DNA of 21,988 nt from Acidianus hospitalis (lineage in GTDB: Archaea; Thermoproteota; Thermoprotei_A; Sulfolobales; Sulfolobaceae): NCBI GenBank assembly GCA_046533895.1, contig JAWDOK010000018.1:1-21988 (forward strand), read 5' to 3'. Each line of letters starts with the position of its first letter. Position 1 is the first letter of the stretch. The notes under the pieces were generated by a model. It saw only the letters and a list, made by a program, of their open reading frames with translations. It did not search any database and was not told the origin of the DNA. Positions 7,501-15,745 of this stretch are shown piece by piece. A program made the translations under genes and the position numbers.

Positions 7501-8669
7501 TGGGATTTAATATTTTTAAGAATAGGGACGTTAAAATTTATCTTATTCAACACTCCATACAGCCGTATTCAGCTCTTTCTTTCATTTTACCTGCGTATGT
7601 TTTTCTATTTAGCAAGAACATTATTTTAGTTGGTGTTCTTCTGAGTATTGCGTACTTGTTAGGACATCTTACAATAATTTCTGGTTTTTTAACGGATTAC
7701 GTTGTAAATACTAGGCTATACGATTTTATTCTTTCAGTTTTAAGTGGATTAATATTTCTTGTCTCTTCATTAGTTTATTCAAACTCAGTGAGTTTTATTT
7801 TTTTATTGTATGCTGTCCTAGGCGTAGTGTATATGCTTAAGGGAACTAATCATAGGAAAGTATTGAGAAATGTTGTAAATTCTTATAAGGATTATAGAAA
7901 TATTTGGGTTTTAACTCATAGTATTAGGGCATTTACGTCGATTATTCTTCTTTATATTTCTCTCTTCATAGTAGGGTTGAAATATACTTTGTTAATTTTA
8001 GGATTATACATGCTTTTTGTTCATACTCCTCTAATTTTTCTTATTAATTATCCTAGAGGTACTGGGAATGCTAAGCTAATCTTTAACATGTCGTTCTCGT
8101 TGCTAAAAGGTAAGAAGTGTGCCCAATTTTATGTTATAGATAATTTTTTCAGTAATTTTTTTAGTGGTATATTACCGGTATTTATAGGGGCTTTCTCTTT
8201 ATCTTTTTCGTTTTTAACTAATTACATAATTTATTATGTCGCTTTTATCCTTTATGATACTATTTATCTAATTATTTTAAATAAGGATTTGAAAGGAGTT
8301 AATGGTAGATACTCAGTTTTGTTTTTAAGGGGTCTTGTTCCTTCTTTTATTCTTTTCAGTATAGTTCTCCTTCCTCCTTCATTATATATAATCCCTATTG
8401 TTCTTTTTTCTGTAGTATTAACATTTTATAATGTATTTGTGGCTCAAGCAATTCAATTTAATATACCTAAGGAGATTTATGCTACTTTTACTGGGTTGAA
8501 CGTAACATTTGGCAGTTTATTCTACATTTTAGGAAATTTAATACTACCTTACATGGAAATAACCTTAGGTTTAAAAGGCGTAATGGTTTTAGTCTCAATA
8601 GTGTTAGCTATTTACTCTTTGATTATCTCGTATAGATTTAAGGATTTATTTAAAACTATCAAGAAATAA
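7500..8669 (+). CDS. Multi-spanning membrane protein, divergent MFS-like
   Basis: A 389-residue protein with about 10-12 hydrophobic segments spread over the whole length, in two halves separated by a short basic region near residue 200 (L-L-K-G-K-K-C). A degenerate MFS loop is seen after the second segment (G-F-L-T-D-Y-V-V-N), without the usual G-R-K. It is most like an MFS permease but cannot be assigned to a family with confidence. Codons are unusually T-rich (many ttt, att, gtt), unlike the neighbouring urease and codA genes, which together with the adjacent aminotransferase relic hints at foreign origin. It is translationally coupled to the 48-residue frame upstream; a GGGGGAAA stretch precedes its ATG. 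The substrate is unknown, and import or export cannot be distinguished. Confidence 0.65.
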   Translation: MGFNIFKNRDVKIYLIQHSIQPYSALSFILPAYVFLFSKNIILVGVLLSIAYLLGHLTIISGFLTDYVVNTRLYDFILSVLSGLIFLVSSLVYSNSVSFIFLLYAVLGVVYMLKGTNHRKVLRNVVNSYKDYRNIWVLTHSIRAFTSIILLYISLFIVGLKYTLLILGLYMLFVHTPLIFLINYPRGTGNAKLIFNMSFSLLKGKKCAQFYVIDNFFSNFFSGILPVFIGAFSLSFSFLTNYIIYYVAFILYDTIYLIILNKDLKGVNGRYSVLFLRGLVPSFILFSIVLLPPSLYIIPIVLFSVVLTFYNVFVAQAIQFNIPKEIYATFTGLNVTFGSLFYILGNLILPYMEITLGLKGVMVLVSIVLAIYSLIISYRFKDLFKTIKK

Positions 8670-8730
8670 TTTGAATATTCTAGTCTCTTTAAATTCTTTA
8701 GGATAAATGATATTAACTCCTTAAACATAA

Positions 8731-9168
8731 TTATTTTCATTTAATGCAAAATCTAAATTAATAAAGCAAAATATAGATGGAGGTAATAGTAGTCCGTCTT
8801 TATCATTGGTATACAGCTCACTTAAGGATGGAAGCTTTTGGGATGGATTAAGTAAAGCTAAAATTATTTATAAAGAAAAGAAGGAAGTTATGGCAGAGGC
8901 TCTTAAAATATATTTACCGCAAGCTGAATGGAACTATCCAGAGGGTGGACTATTTTATTTTATACGAATAAATGGTATAGGTTCGGAAAAAATACTAGAA
9001 AAAGTGAAGGATAGAGTTATTTTCTCACCTGGAACTAAATTCTTCTTTGATGGATACGGTAAAGAGTACATTAGGCTAAGCTTTTCATATTCAAGACCAG
9101 AAGAAATAAACGATGGAATTAAAATTATATCAGAAGCTATAGATAATAAGATAGTTAGTATTGAATAA
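8731..9168 (+). pseudogene. 5'-truncated PLP-dependent aminotransferase (class I/II) remnant
   Basis: About 145 codons resemble the C-terminal third of fold-type I aminotransferases of the LysN/aromatic type. Landmarks: an I-D-G-G-N-S-S-P-S-L segment after the position of the PLP lysine, an I-Y-K-E-K-K-E-V-M-A-E-A-L helix, Y-P-E-G-G-L-F-Y-F-I-R, S-P-G-T-K-F-F, and Y-I-R-L-S-F-S-Y, the family's substrate-carboxylate arginine. The cofactor-binding large domain and the Schiff-base lysine are missing, and a stop lies at 8728. A TTG at 8806 could start 120 residues, but such a product could not bind PLP. I therefore call it a remnant. The A/T-rich DNA upstream (8670-8730) holds no recognisable remainder of the gene. 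A newly evolved small domain protein is less likely. Confidence 0.7.
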
Positions 9169-9191
9169 AATTTATTTTAGAGGACATAACG

Positions 9192-9199
9192 TTTAAATT
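9192..9199 (+). promoter_or_regulatory. TATA box of the glutamine amidotransferase gene
   Basis: TTTAAATT is centred about 24 bases before the ATG at 9219, giving a leaderless transcript. Confidence 0.5.
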
Positions 9200-9218
9200 A
9201 GTCCTTTTTTATATAATT

Positions 9219-9845
9219 ATGATGAAAGCTTTAGCAATATATCACCATCCAGTTGAAAGGCTGGGAAATCTAAGAATTAAAGCTGATGAAAAGTTCGCTA
9301 GTGAAATAGAAGGTAACGAGGACTTTGATTTGCTGATTCTTATGGGCGGACCTATGGGCGTTTATGAGGCAGATAAATATCCTTTCATAAGGAAGGAGAT
9401 AGAATTAGTAAGGAGAGCATATAGTGAAGGTAAAAAGATACTAGGAGTTTGCTTAGGTTCTCAAATAATTGCGGAAGCCTTGGGAGGAAAGGTTATTAAA
9501 GGTCCTTATGGACAAGAGGTAGGAGTTCAAGAAGTTAGCCTAATTGACGAGTTTAAGGAATTGTTCGGGACTGAAAAAATTAAAGTATTTCAACTTCACG
9601 GCGATACTTTTTCTCTACCTAGGGGTTCTAGACTTCTAGCTTATAGTGAAAAATATTTCCAAGCATTTAGATTAGGTAAAGCTGTTGGAGTTCAATTTCA
9701 CGTAGAGGTCGATTCTAGCATAGTTAAAGAGTGGGTTGAGACTTATAATTTAGATCCTTCGCTTATCGAGGAAGTTAAGAAAATAGAGCAAGAGCTAAAA
9801 TTGTACTCTTCAAAGCTATTAGAATTCTTATTAGAGAAAATGTGA
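9219..9845 (+). CDS. Stand-alone class I glutamine amidotransferase (GATase1) protein
   Basis: A 208-residue single-domain protein of the triad glutamine amidotransferase family, cytoplasmic. The catalytic triad is visible: nucleophile C78 in G-V-C-L-G-S-Q, and H161 and E163 in V-Q-F-H-V-E. The oxyanion strand L-M-G-G-P-M-G-V is at 41-48, and F-Q-L-H-G-D-T-F near 124-131 is typical of the GMP-synthase-like subgroup. No synthetase domain is attached, so it either hydrolyses glutamine or gamma-glutamyl compounds alone or passes ammonia to a separate partner. No obvious partner is adjacent, since the upstream aminotransferase is a relic. Two ATG codons occur in tandem (9219 and 9222); the TATA box supports either. 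Family assignment is firm; the pathway is unknown. Confidence 0.85.
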   Translation: MMKALAIYHHPVERLGNLRIKADEKFASEIEGNEDFDLLILMGGPMGVYEADKYPFIRKEIELVRRAYSEGKKILGVCLGSQIIAEALGGKVIKGPYGQEVGVQEVSLIDEFKELFGTEKIKVFQLHGDTFSLPRGSRLLAYSEKYFQAFRLGKAVGVQFHVEVDSSIVKEWVETYNLDPSLIEEVKKIEQELKLYSSKLLEFLLEKM

Positions 9846-9885
9846 TTAATTGAGCGTTAATTTGATAAGCCTAGATAAGTTTATC

Positions 9886-10275
9886 TCAATTTAACCAAAG
9901 TCTCTCTATTTCTTTAATTCGATCAAAATTCTTATCTTCACTTATAATTTTACTGATTGAGTTATTTAACATTATGGCGACGTGAAACGCGTCGGAGGGC
10001 TTTAGGTTATATTGTAGCATTATTTCTTTTGCCTTGTCATAATCTTCTTTTCTTATAGGAAGGATTAGAGAATTGGGTAAAACAACTTCATCTAGAAAAC
10101 TTATTGTATCGTTAAAGTTAACGTTATATTTCTTCTTTGAAATATAAATTACTTCATCTATAACTAACGGGTCTAAAGCTAATCGATCTTCTTGTAATAC
10201 TTTAATATAAAAATTTACTACTTCTTTGACACCCAAATTCAAGTATATGATAAAGTTTGCATCAAGAAAAATCAT
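9886..10275 (-). CDS. vapC: VapC-type PIN-domain toxin ribonuclease
   Basis: A 129-residue PIN nuclease. The four acidic residues expected to hold Mg2+ are D5 (M-I-F-L-D-A), E41 (V-I-D-E-V), D95 (L-K-P-S-D-A-F-H) and D114 (I-S-E-D-K-N-F). The frame stays open five codons further upstream (to 10290), but the ATG at 10275 has an excellent GAGGAGG Shine-Dalgarno six bases before it, inside the end of vapB, which decides the start. The gene overlaps its antitoxin by 14 bases, ensuring coupled translation. Known role of the family: cleavage of specific RNAs, often tRNA or rRNA, when free of VapB. All catalytic residues are present, so it looks active. Confidence 0.85.
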   Translation of the reverse strand: MIFLDANFIIYLNLGVKEVVNFYIKVLQEDRLALDPLVIDEVIYISKKKYNVNFNDTISFLDEVVLPNSLILPIRKEDYDKAKEIMLQYNLKPSDAFHVAIMLNNSISKIISEDKNFDRIKEIERLWLN

Positions 10276-10531
10276 TGAATTCCTCCTCAAGGCTTGAATA
10301 AAGTAAGTCTCCTAATTTAGCGCTTTTTGCATAAGAGGATATTTTAGCATGATGCTCTTCCAGCCTTTTTAAGATCTCATTAATGTCAACCTTCCTTTCA
10401 GGTTCAAGGATAATTTTACCGTCATAGACGTTAAGAATAAGCTTGTCACCTTCTTTTATGCCTAAAAGATCTCTAATATCCTTAGGAATAATTATATAAC
10501 CTTTCTTTCCAACTTCCACCTTTAGAGTCAA
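10262..10531 (-). CDS. vapB: VapB-type antitoxin, AbrB/SpoVT DNA-binding fold
   Basis: An 89-residue antitoxin. Residues 1-45 form the swapped-hairpin AbrB domain (G-K-K-G-Y-I-I-I-P-K-D-I-R-D-L-L-G-I-K-E-G-D-K-L), which binds operator DNA as a dimer. The acidic C-terminal tail, including E-I-L-K-R-L-E-E-H-H and S-S-L-E-E-E-F, would wrap the toxin. I read the start as TTG at 10529-10531, since no ATG precedes the domain; a GTG four codons later (M-T-L-K-V-E) is an alternative. The start codon touches a near-perfect 28-bp palindrome (10531-10558), the likely autoregulatory operator. It lies upstream of and overlaps vapC. Confidence 0.83.
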   Translation of the reverse strand: MTLKVEVGKKGYIIIPKDIRDLLGIKEGDKLILNVYDGKIILEPERKVDINEILKRLEEHHAKISSYAKSAKLGDLLYSSLEEEFNDFS

Positions 10532-10558
10532 GCTAGCTTCACTATAGTTAAACTAGCT
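10531..10558. promoter_or_regulatory. 28-bp near-perfect palindrome at the vapB start, probable operator
   Basis: Twelve of 14 base pairs are symmetric. The outer arms are AGCTAG (10531-10536) and CTAGCT (10553-10558), and the centre is ACTATAGT (10541-10548). It overlaps the first base of the vapB start codon and lies just downstream of a candidate TATA box (ATTTAAATATT at about 10565-10575 on either strand). AbrB-type antitoxins bind palindromes of this kind to repress their own operon; binding by this VapB is inferred. Confidence 0.6.
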
Positions 10559-10707
10559 AAACCAATATTTAAATATTATAACAGCACCACGAATTTTTAT
10601 CTAGTTCAATATGTGATTAGATTTTAAATTATACCTAAACTTTACACTTATTTAGGAAATATCCAACAATAGATCTTACCAAATAACTTCTCATAAAATT
10701 ACTTTTT

Positions 10708-10742
10708 ATCTCTGTATAGAGATTTAATAAAAGATTTTTAAA
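10708..10742 (+). promoter_or_regulatory. 16-bp palindrome plus TATA box, promoter of the 10764 transporter
   Basis: ATCTCT (10708-10713) and AGAGAT (10718-10723) form a perfect palindrome around GTAT. It ends 11 bases before a TATA box TTTTTAAA (10735-10742), which is centred about 25 bases before the ATG at 10764. The layout fits a regulator site next to the TFB element, acting as activator or repressor. The rest of the 230-base spacer from 10532 is A/T-rich with no gene visible. Confidence 0.45.
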
Positions 10743-10763
10743 CTAGATTTTTATTTTTTAAGT

Positions 10764-11945
10764 ATGCAAAAGTATATTCACGCAGTAACTTCATCAACAT
10801 TAGCTTGGGCAGGTAATATTTACGATTTAGTATTAATAACATACGCATACACCTTCCTGAACAAAATAGTAGGCATAAGTTACTTAGACTTGACTATAAT
10901 ATTCTCACTCGGTCTAATAGGAAGGGTTATAGGAGCAAGTATATTCGGAAAGATTGCAGATAAAAGAGGAAGAAAGATCGTAGCATTAACTGGTACAGCA
11001 GGCTATTCTATCTTCCAGACGTTTTTCGCACTCACAGTTTCATTTCCATTAATGGCATTTTTCAGAATAATTGAAGGAATTTTCATGGGAGCTCAGTGGA
11101 CTTCCGGGACAGTGCTAGCAATAGAGCAGGCACCAAAGCAAAAGCTTCAATTCGTTAATAGCATAGTACAAGCTGGTTACGCCTTAGGTTACGCACTAAC
11201 TGGAGTTGCTTATATGTTAATGAGCAGCGATTTAACATCAATATCCGGTTATAGGATTTTCATGCTAACCGGTTCCTTGCCCCTTATTCTCGTTCCTTAC
11301 ATTTACTTTAAAGTAACAGAGGAGTTTAAGCCATCAGTAGTAGCTCAAAAAGTTAGTGTAAGGGATTATTTCCCCTATTTCATTAGGGCATCTCTAGCAA
11401 TGAGTGGAATGTTTATTGCTTATCTAGCAGTATTTAGCATTTATCCCGACTTTGCGAGTTTCTCATGCTTCCCAGCCTATTACGTAGGATTATTAATGGC
11501 CATTGCAAACGCAATACAAGGTTTTTCCTATGTAATTTTCGGTAGGCTTTCTTATATGTTTGGTGTATTTAAATTAATTTACGTAGGAATAGCTGGACTT
11601 TTAGTAGCATCTTTCCTCTCAATGCCAATATTTACTCCACTAAAGGCTTTGCCCATAATGAGTGCAGGAGTTTACCTTTATGCCTTCGCTGTAGGTTTTT
11701 GGCCTTTGATTTCTGGCATTGCTGCCAGTAGTGTTCCTCCTGAGGTTAGGGCATTTTTGACTGGTACTGCTTATAATATTGGTGCTGTTGCGGGAGGAAT
11801 TGTTTCTGCATTAATTGGTGGAATTATTGAAGCCTTCGGTATGGCTTCATTACCTTACTTCGTGGACGTAATAGAATTTGCTTCTTTAGCAGTAGTTTTT
11901 GTATCGATGTTTACTTGGCCAATGAAGATAGAGAATAGAGCTTAG
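10764..11945 (+). CDS. MFS transporter, paralogue of the protein at 3644
   Basis: Membrane protein of 393 residues with about 12 hydrophobic segments. Compared with the transporter at 3644 it shares the start (Y-I-H-A followed by S-S-T-L and W-A-G-N-I-Y-D-L), the MFS loop (G-K-I-A-D-K-R-G-R-K), Q-A-G-Y-A-L-G-Y-A-L-T, A-M-S-G-M-F-I-A-Y in the seventh segment and an F-W-P motif near residue 310. The two are therefore members of one subfamily, close to the acid-metabolite:H+ symporters. The second-half loop lacks the charged K-I-N-K-R-K seen in the first copy. The substrate is unknown. The leaderless promoter and palindrome upstream differ from those of the paralogue, suggesting separate control. 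The next gene downstream is a mobile-element relic. Confidence 0.85.
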   Translation: MQKYIHAVTSSTLAWAGNIYDLVLITYAYTFLNKIVGISYLDLTIIFSLGLIGRVIGASIFGKIADKRGRKIVALTGTAGYSIFQTFFALTVSFPLMAFFRIIEGIFMGAQWTSGTVLAIEQAPKQKLQFVNSIVQAGYALGYALTGVAYMLMSSDLTSISGYRIFMLTGSLPLILVPYIYFKVTEEFKPSVVAQKVSVRDYFPYFIRASLAMSGMFIAYLAVFSIYPDFASFSCFPAYYVGLLMAIANAIQGFSYVIFGRLSYMFGVFKLIYVGIAGLLVASFLSMPIFTPLKALPIMSAGVYLYAFAVGFWPLISGIAASSVPPEVRAFLTGTAYNIGAVAGGIVSALIGGIIEAFGMASLPYFVDVIEFASLAVVFVSMFTWPMKIENRA

Positions 11946-11949
11946 TAAC

Positions 11950-11970
11950 ATTTCTCTTTTAATTTATTTA
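11950..11970 (+). terminator. T-rich terminator after the 10764 transporter
   Basis: A pyrimidine/T-rich stretch (TTTCTCTTTT and following) starts a few bases after the stop codon, in the position of an archaeal intrinsic terminator. Confidence 0.3.
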
Positions 11971-12051
11971 ATAGTCTGAAATAAAATACACAGATACTAA
12001 CGCTTTACTTAAATTACTTCGTTTTTTAACGAGTTATAAATAACTCTATTT

Positions 12052-13275
<1,224 letters not shown>

Positions 13276-13280
13276 CCCCT

Positions 13281-13296
13281 GGCGAGGCTTTCCGCC
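13281..13296 (-). repeat. Left-end hairpin of the tnpB element
   Basis: GGCG and CGCC arms enclose an eight-base loop just upstream of the tnpB start, in the place where IS200/IS605 left ends carry the imperfect palindrome recognised by TnpA. Confidence 0.45.
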
Positions 13297-13299
13297 CCC

Positions 13300-13611
13300 T
13301 TAACCCCCATTTTTTGTAATTTCCTTTCCGTAAAAAGATATCTGGAGGTAATGAGTCTCCTCATATCCGTTGTATTTAGAGCACACGCAAGCCAAGAACT
13401 CGCAATGTTTTATAATTATACTAAATCCTCTATTTGATATTTCAATATAGTTACTGTAAAATCTAACATAAACTACAAATTTTCTATATCTAATATAAAA
13501 TGTTAGATTAGAAGGGCTATAATAGTAATCAGTACACTTGGTAGTATAATTAATGTTACATAAGGTAATTGAAACTTTTAGGCAGAAATGAAGAATATCA
13601 TAGAGATGCAA
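13300..13611 (-). pseudogene. Unidentified small protein gene, probably cut by the tnpB element
   Basis: An open frame of about 103 codons with a TTG as its only possible start (13611); the frame is open for a few more codons upstream without an ATG. The product is rich in Tyr, Ile, Phe and Cys, including Y-S-P-S-N-L-T-F-Y-I-R-Y-R-K and Y-L-Q-I-S-F-Y-G-K-E-I-T. I do not recognise it. Its last codons (K-N-G-G-stop) come from the left end of the tnpB element. Joining the bases before 13316 to those below 12052 on the minus strand gives an in-frame ending I-T-N-R-V-I-Y-N-S-L-K-N-E-V-I and a stop at 12009-12011, so the original gene probably coded for about 118 residues. The region 13612-13797 upstream holds only A/T-rich DNA. 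It could also be non-coding; confidence is modest. Confidence 0.4.
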
Positions 13612-13797
13612 TACTAATGAAAAGGCCTGATATTGTTAAGGTGAACTTGTCGTGCAATTTACTCTTAGTCTATTCCCACAATATTTCGCTCATATAATAG
13701 ATAGATTATTGCGTTTAGCTAAATATTTTACTAAGAAATATGCTTGATCTACTCTCTCTAAAATTAAAAATTTAAGCCTTTAATGGTAACTAGGTTC

Positions 13798-14826
13798 ATG
13801 AAGCCCATAGTTACTTTACTAGTCCTAATAATTCTTTCTTCTATCTCTTTTATTCCTACATCTTACTCCTCAACTTCGTGGTATATAAAAGTCCAGACTT
13901 GTCAAGTAAAGATTATAGTTAGTCCTTACAACTCTACCGATATAATATCGTGCCTATGCAGAGGAAAATACATATACGCAGAGATTTACGAACTTACTTG
14001 TTGTCAAATAGCTAATGCAATAATTAATGCGGTGAAGAAAGGAGGAGAAGTTTTTGTAGTTCTTTCATCAAACGTTTACGGTGGAATACCTAGCGATGAA
14101 GACCAGTTAGTTTCAGAGTTGAATTCTTCTGGAGTCCACGTAAAATTTCTTTCCGGTTTTCAATATGTTCATTCTAAGGTTTTCGTAATAAATAATTGTA
14201 CGGTCATCTTGGGCTCAATAAATCCTACTTATTACGGAATTCACAAGGACCATGGAGTGGATTTAGATATTCATAATTCATCAATTGCTCAAGCCTTTGC
14301 TTGCATAATACTTGACGACTATTATGGAAAGCCTGTAAATGTTGATTATCCCGGAATAGTAGTTTCACCAATAAATAGTGAATGCGAGCTATCTGACATA
14401 CTTTCTCAGCCAGGTCATTTATATATAGCAATGGAGGAACTTTATCCTTCAAGCGGATTTTATCCAGTAATTGAACAGCATGAAAGGACAGTAGTAACTT
14501 CTACCTATAGTGAAGATAATTGTGCTGTGACTCAGTTAGGTGCCGTAGAAATTCCTGACATGACAGCAAAGATAATAGTAGTTGGGAACTACGTCTATGT
14601 AGGTAGTGTAAATTTGGATTATAACTCTATTCACTGCAATAGAGAACTAGGAATAATAATTTGCAATCCCGCCATTGCTCACTCGTTAGAGTCATTAATT
14701 TGTTACTGGGCGCAAGGAAAGTCAGCTGAAGGAAATTCTGCATATCAATTAAGTAATCCATCATTCTTATTACTTATAATTATAATTTTAGTAGCATTAG
14801 CAATACTATTAAAGAAGAAGATATGA
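13798..14826 (+). CDS. Secreted, membrane-anchored phospholipase D-like protein with degenerate HKD motifs
   Basis: A 342-residue protein with an N-terminal signal sequence (hydrophobic residues 4-20, ending S-Y-S-S), an extracellular part with two PLD repeats, and a C-terminal transmembrane anchor (about 322-338) followed by K-K-K. Motif 1 is H-S-K-V-F-V-I-N-N...G-S-I-N (H125, K127), with Asn where Asp is usual. Motif 2 is T-A-K-I-I-V-V-G-N...G-S-V-N (T256, K258), which has lost the His and the Asp. PLD enzymes normally need two histidines, so this may act as a dimer, be altered in activity, or only bind. Twelve cysteines lie in the extracellular part, an even number that suggests disulfides. 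I chose the ATG at 13798 because AATTTAAG (13769-13776) is centred about 25 bases before it; the ATG at 13783 would add five residues. It stands alone as a transcription unit. Confidence 0.75.
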   Translation: MKPIVTLLVLIILSSISFIPTSYSSTSWYIKVQTCQVKIIVSPYNSTDIISCLCRGKYIYAEIYELTCCQIANAIINAVKKGGEVFVVLSSNVYGGIPSDEDQLVSELNSSGVHVKFLSGFQYVHSKVFVINNCTVILGSINPTYYGIHKDHGVDLDIHNSSIAQAFACIILDDYYGKPVNVDYPGIVVSPINSECELSDILSQPGHLYIAMEELYPSSGFYPVIEQHERTVVTSTYSEDNCAVTQLGAVEIPDMTAKIIVVGNYVYVGSVNLDYNSIHCNRELGIIICNPAIAHSLESLICYWAQGKSAEGNSAYQLSNPSFLLLIIIILVALAILLKKKI

Positions 14827-14853
14827 AAGTAATCCACTATTCTATTATATTAA

Positions 14854-14872
14854 ATTTTTTCTTTTCTCTTTT
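14854..14872 (+). terminator. T-rich terminator after the PLD-like gene
   Basis: TTTTTT followed by CTTTTCTCTTTT about 30 bases after the stop codon, with no hairpin, is typical of archaeal termination. Confidence 0.4.
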
Positions 14873-14939
14873 ATTATTCTATCAACAATTAATACTCTAT
14901 TTAAGTAAGTTTCTTTTCCAAAAGATCAAAAACAAGATA

Positions 14940-15525
14940 TTATGAAGGCTGTTCTCTTCCTTCAATATCTATTACGAAATTTCCTTTCCTTCCCCTTATA
15001 AAGAAGTACCCTTGATTTGCATTATTTACCATAATTTGATACCCGTTTTGCGTAAGTATGCCAAGAAATTGCTGGTGCTCTGGAGTAATTGCAGCTTGTG
15101 TTGTAGGTGGCATTGTGGGGTGTGGGACCATAGCTGGTTGCATTGCAGGATTAGACTGTGGAATCATGGGACGAGGCATCATGGGTTGTTGAGGCATTAC
15201 AGGGCTAGGTGAAGGCATTGGGAGGCCTATTTTGTTGTACTTGAGTAGGCATTCCTTGCGGTGCAACTTGAGGTTGTTGCATTATAGGTTCTACAATGTT
15301 CATTAGATCCCATTCGAGCCTTCCGTGGGTTATTACTTTTACTCCTCCCCAATCATTAAATACCTCAACTTCTCCATGCTCTTCTCCCCTCCTTACGAAT
15401 AGTTTGAATCCGTTGTCCCTTGGCTCATCCCTATGTATTTCCATACCTTGATTCTGTATTTCTGACGTTATTCTGTCGTGTATAGAATTTAAATCTACAT
15501 TATCTATTTGAAAGAATTTTTCCAT
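14940..15525 (-). pseudogene. Proline/glutamine-linker protein of unknown function, split by a one-base frameshift
   Basis: Two overlapping minus-strand frames make one gene. The first (from ATG 15525, with GAGG before it) encodes a domain including F-K-L-F-V-R-R-G-E-E-H-G-E-V-E-V and N-D-W-G-G-V-K-V, then a Q-Q-P-Q-V-A-P-Q linker, and stops at 15205. The second continues the linker with many Met-Pro-Gln repeats (P-S-P-S-P-V-M-P-Q-Q-P-M-M-P-R-P) and ends with a small domain, L-T-Q-N-G-Y-Q-I-M-V-N-N. The span of 586 bases becomes 585, or 194 residues plus stop, if one base is removed; the shift must lie between about 15211 and 15266, most likely at the AAAA run (15230-15233). This is a recent mutation, a sequencing error or, less likely, programmed slippage. 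I do not know the family. It diverges from the zinc-ribbon gene at 15746, so the two may once have worked together. Confidence 0.6.
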
Positions 15526-15552
15526 ATATCCTCAATTTCATTACTTCTCATC

Positions 15553-15724
15553 ATTTAAAAAATTTCCTAGAAAATTCTATTAGAGATATTTTATAAAAAT
15601 AATAATTTTAATTCATATGAGAGATATGTATTGCTATTACTAACTTTGTCTTAGAAAATTAATATTGATAAAATCTTTGTGTTATGTTTATATTACCTAT
15701 TACCTCAGTAAAAAGGTTTAAATA
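15553..15724. promoter_or_regulatory. Divergent promoter region between the linker protein and zinc-ribbon genes
   Basis: Leftward: an A/T box TTTTAAATG on the minus strand (15553-15561) about 30 bases before the ATG at 15525. Rightward: TTTAAATA (15717-15724), centred about 25 bases before the ATG at 15746, for a leaderless transcript. The remaining sequence is A/T-rich with no gene visible. Confidence 0.5.
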
Positions 15725-15745
15725 CGATAATTTCCTTTGTTTCAT

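Noticed and set aside
7320..7553. Minus-strand open frame of 77 codons
   Set aside because: It overlaps the small coupled frame and the start of the membrane protein; no ribosome site, promoter or domain is visible, and it reads as a shadow.
14225..14452. Minus-strand open frame inside the PLD-like gene
   Set aside because: It is antisense to a gene with clear signal sequence, PLD motifs and anchor, with no sign of its own promoter.
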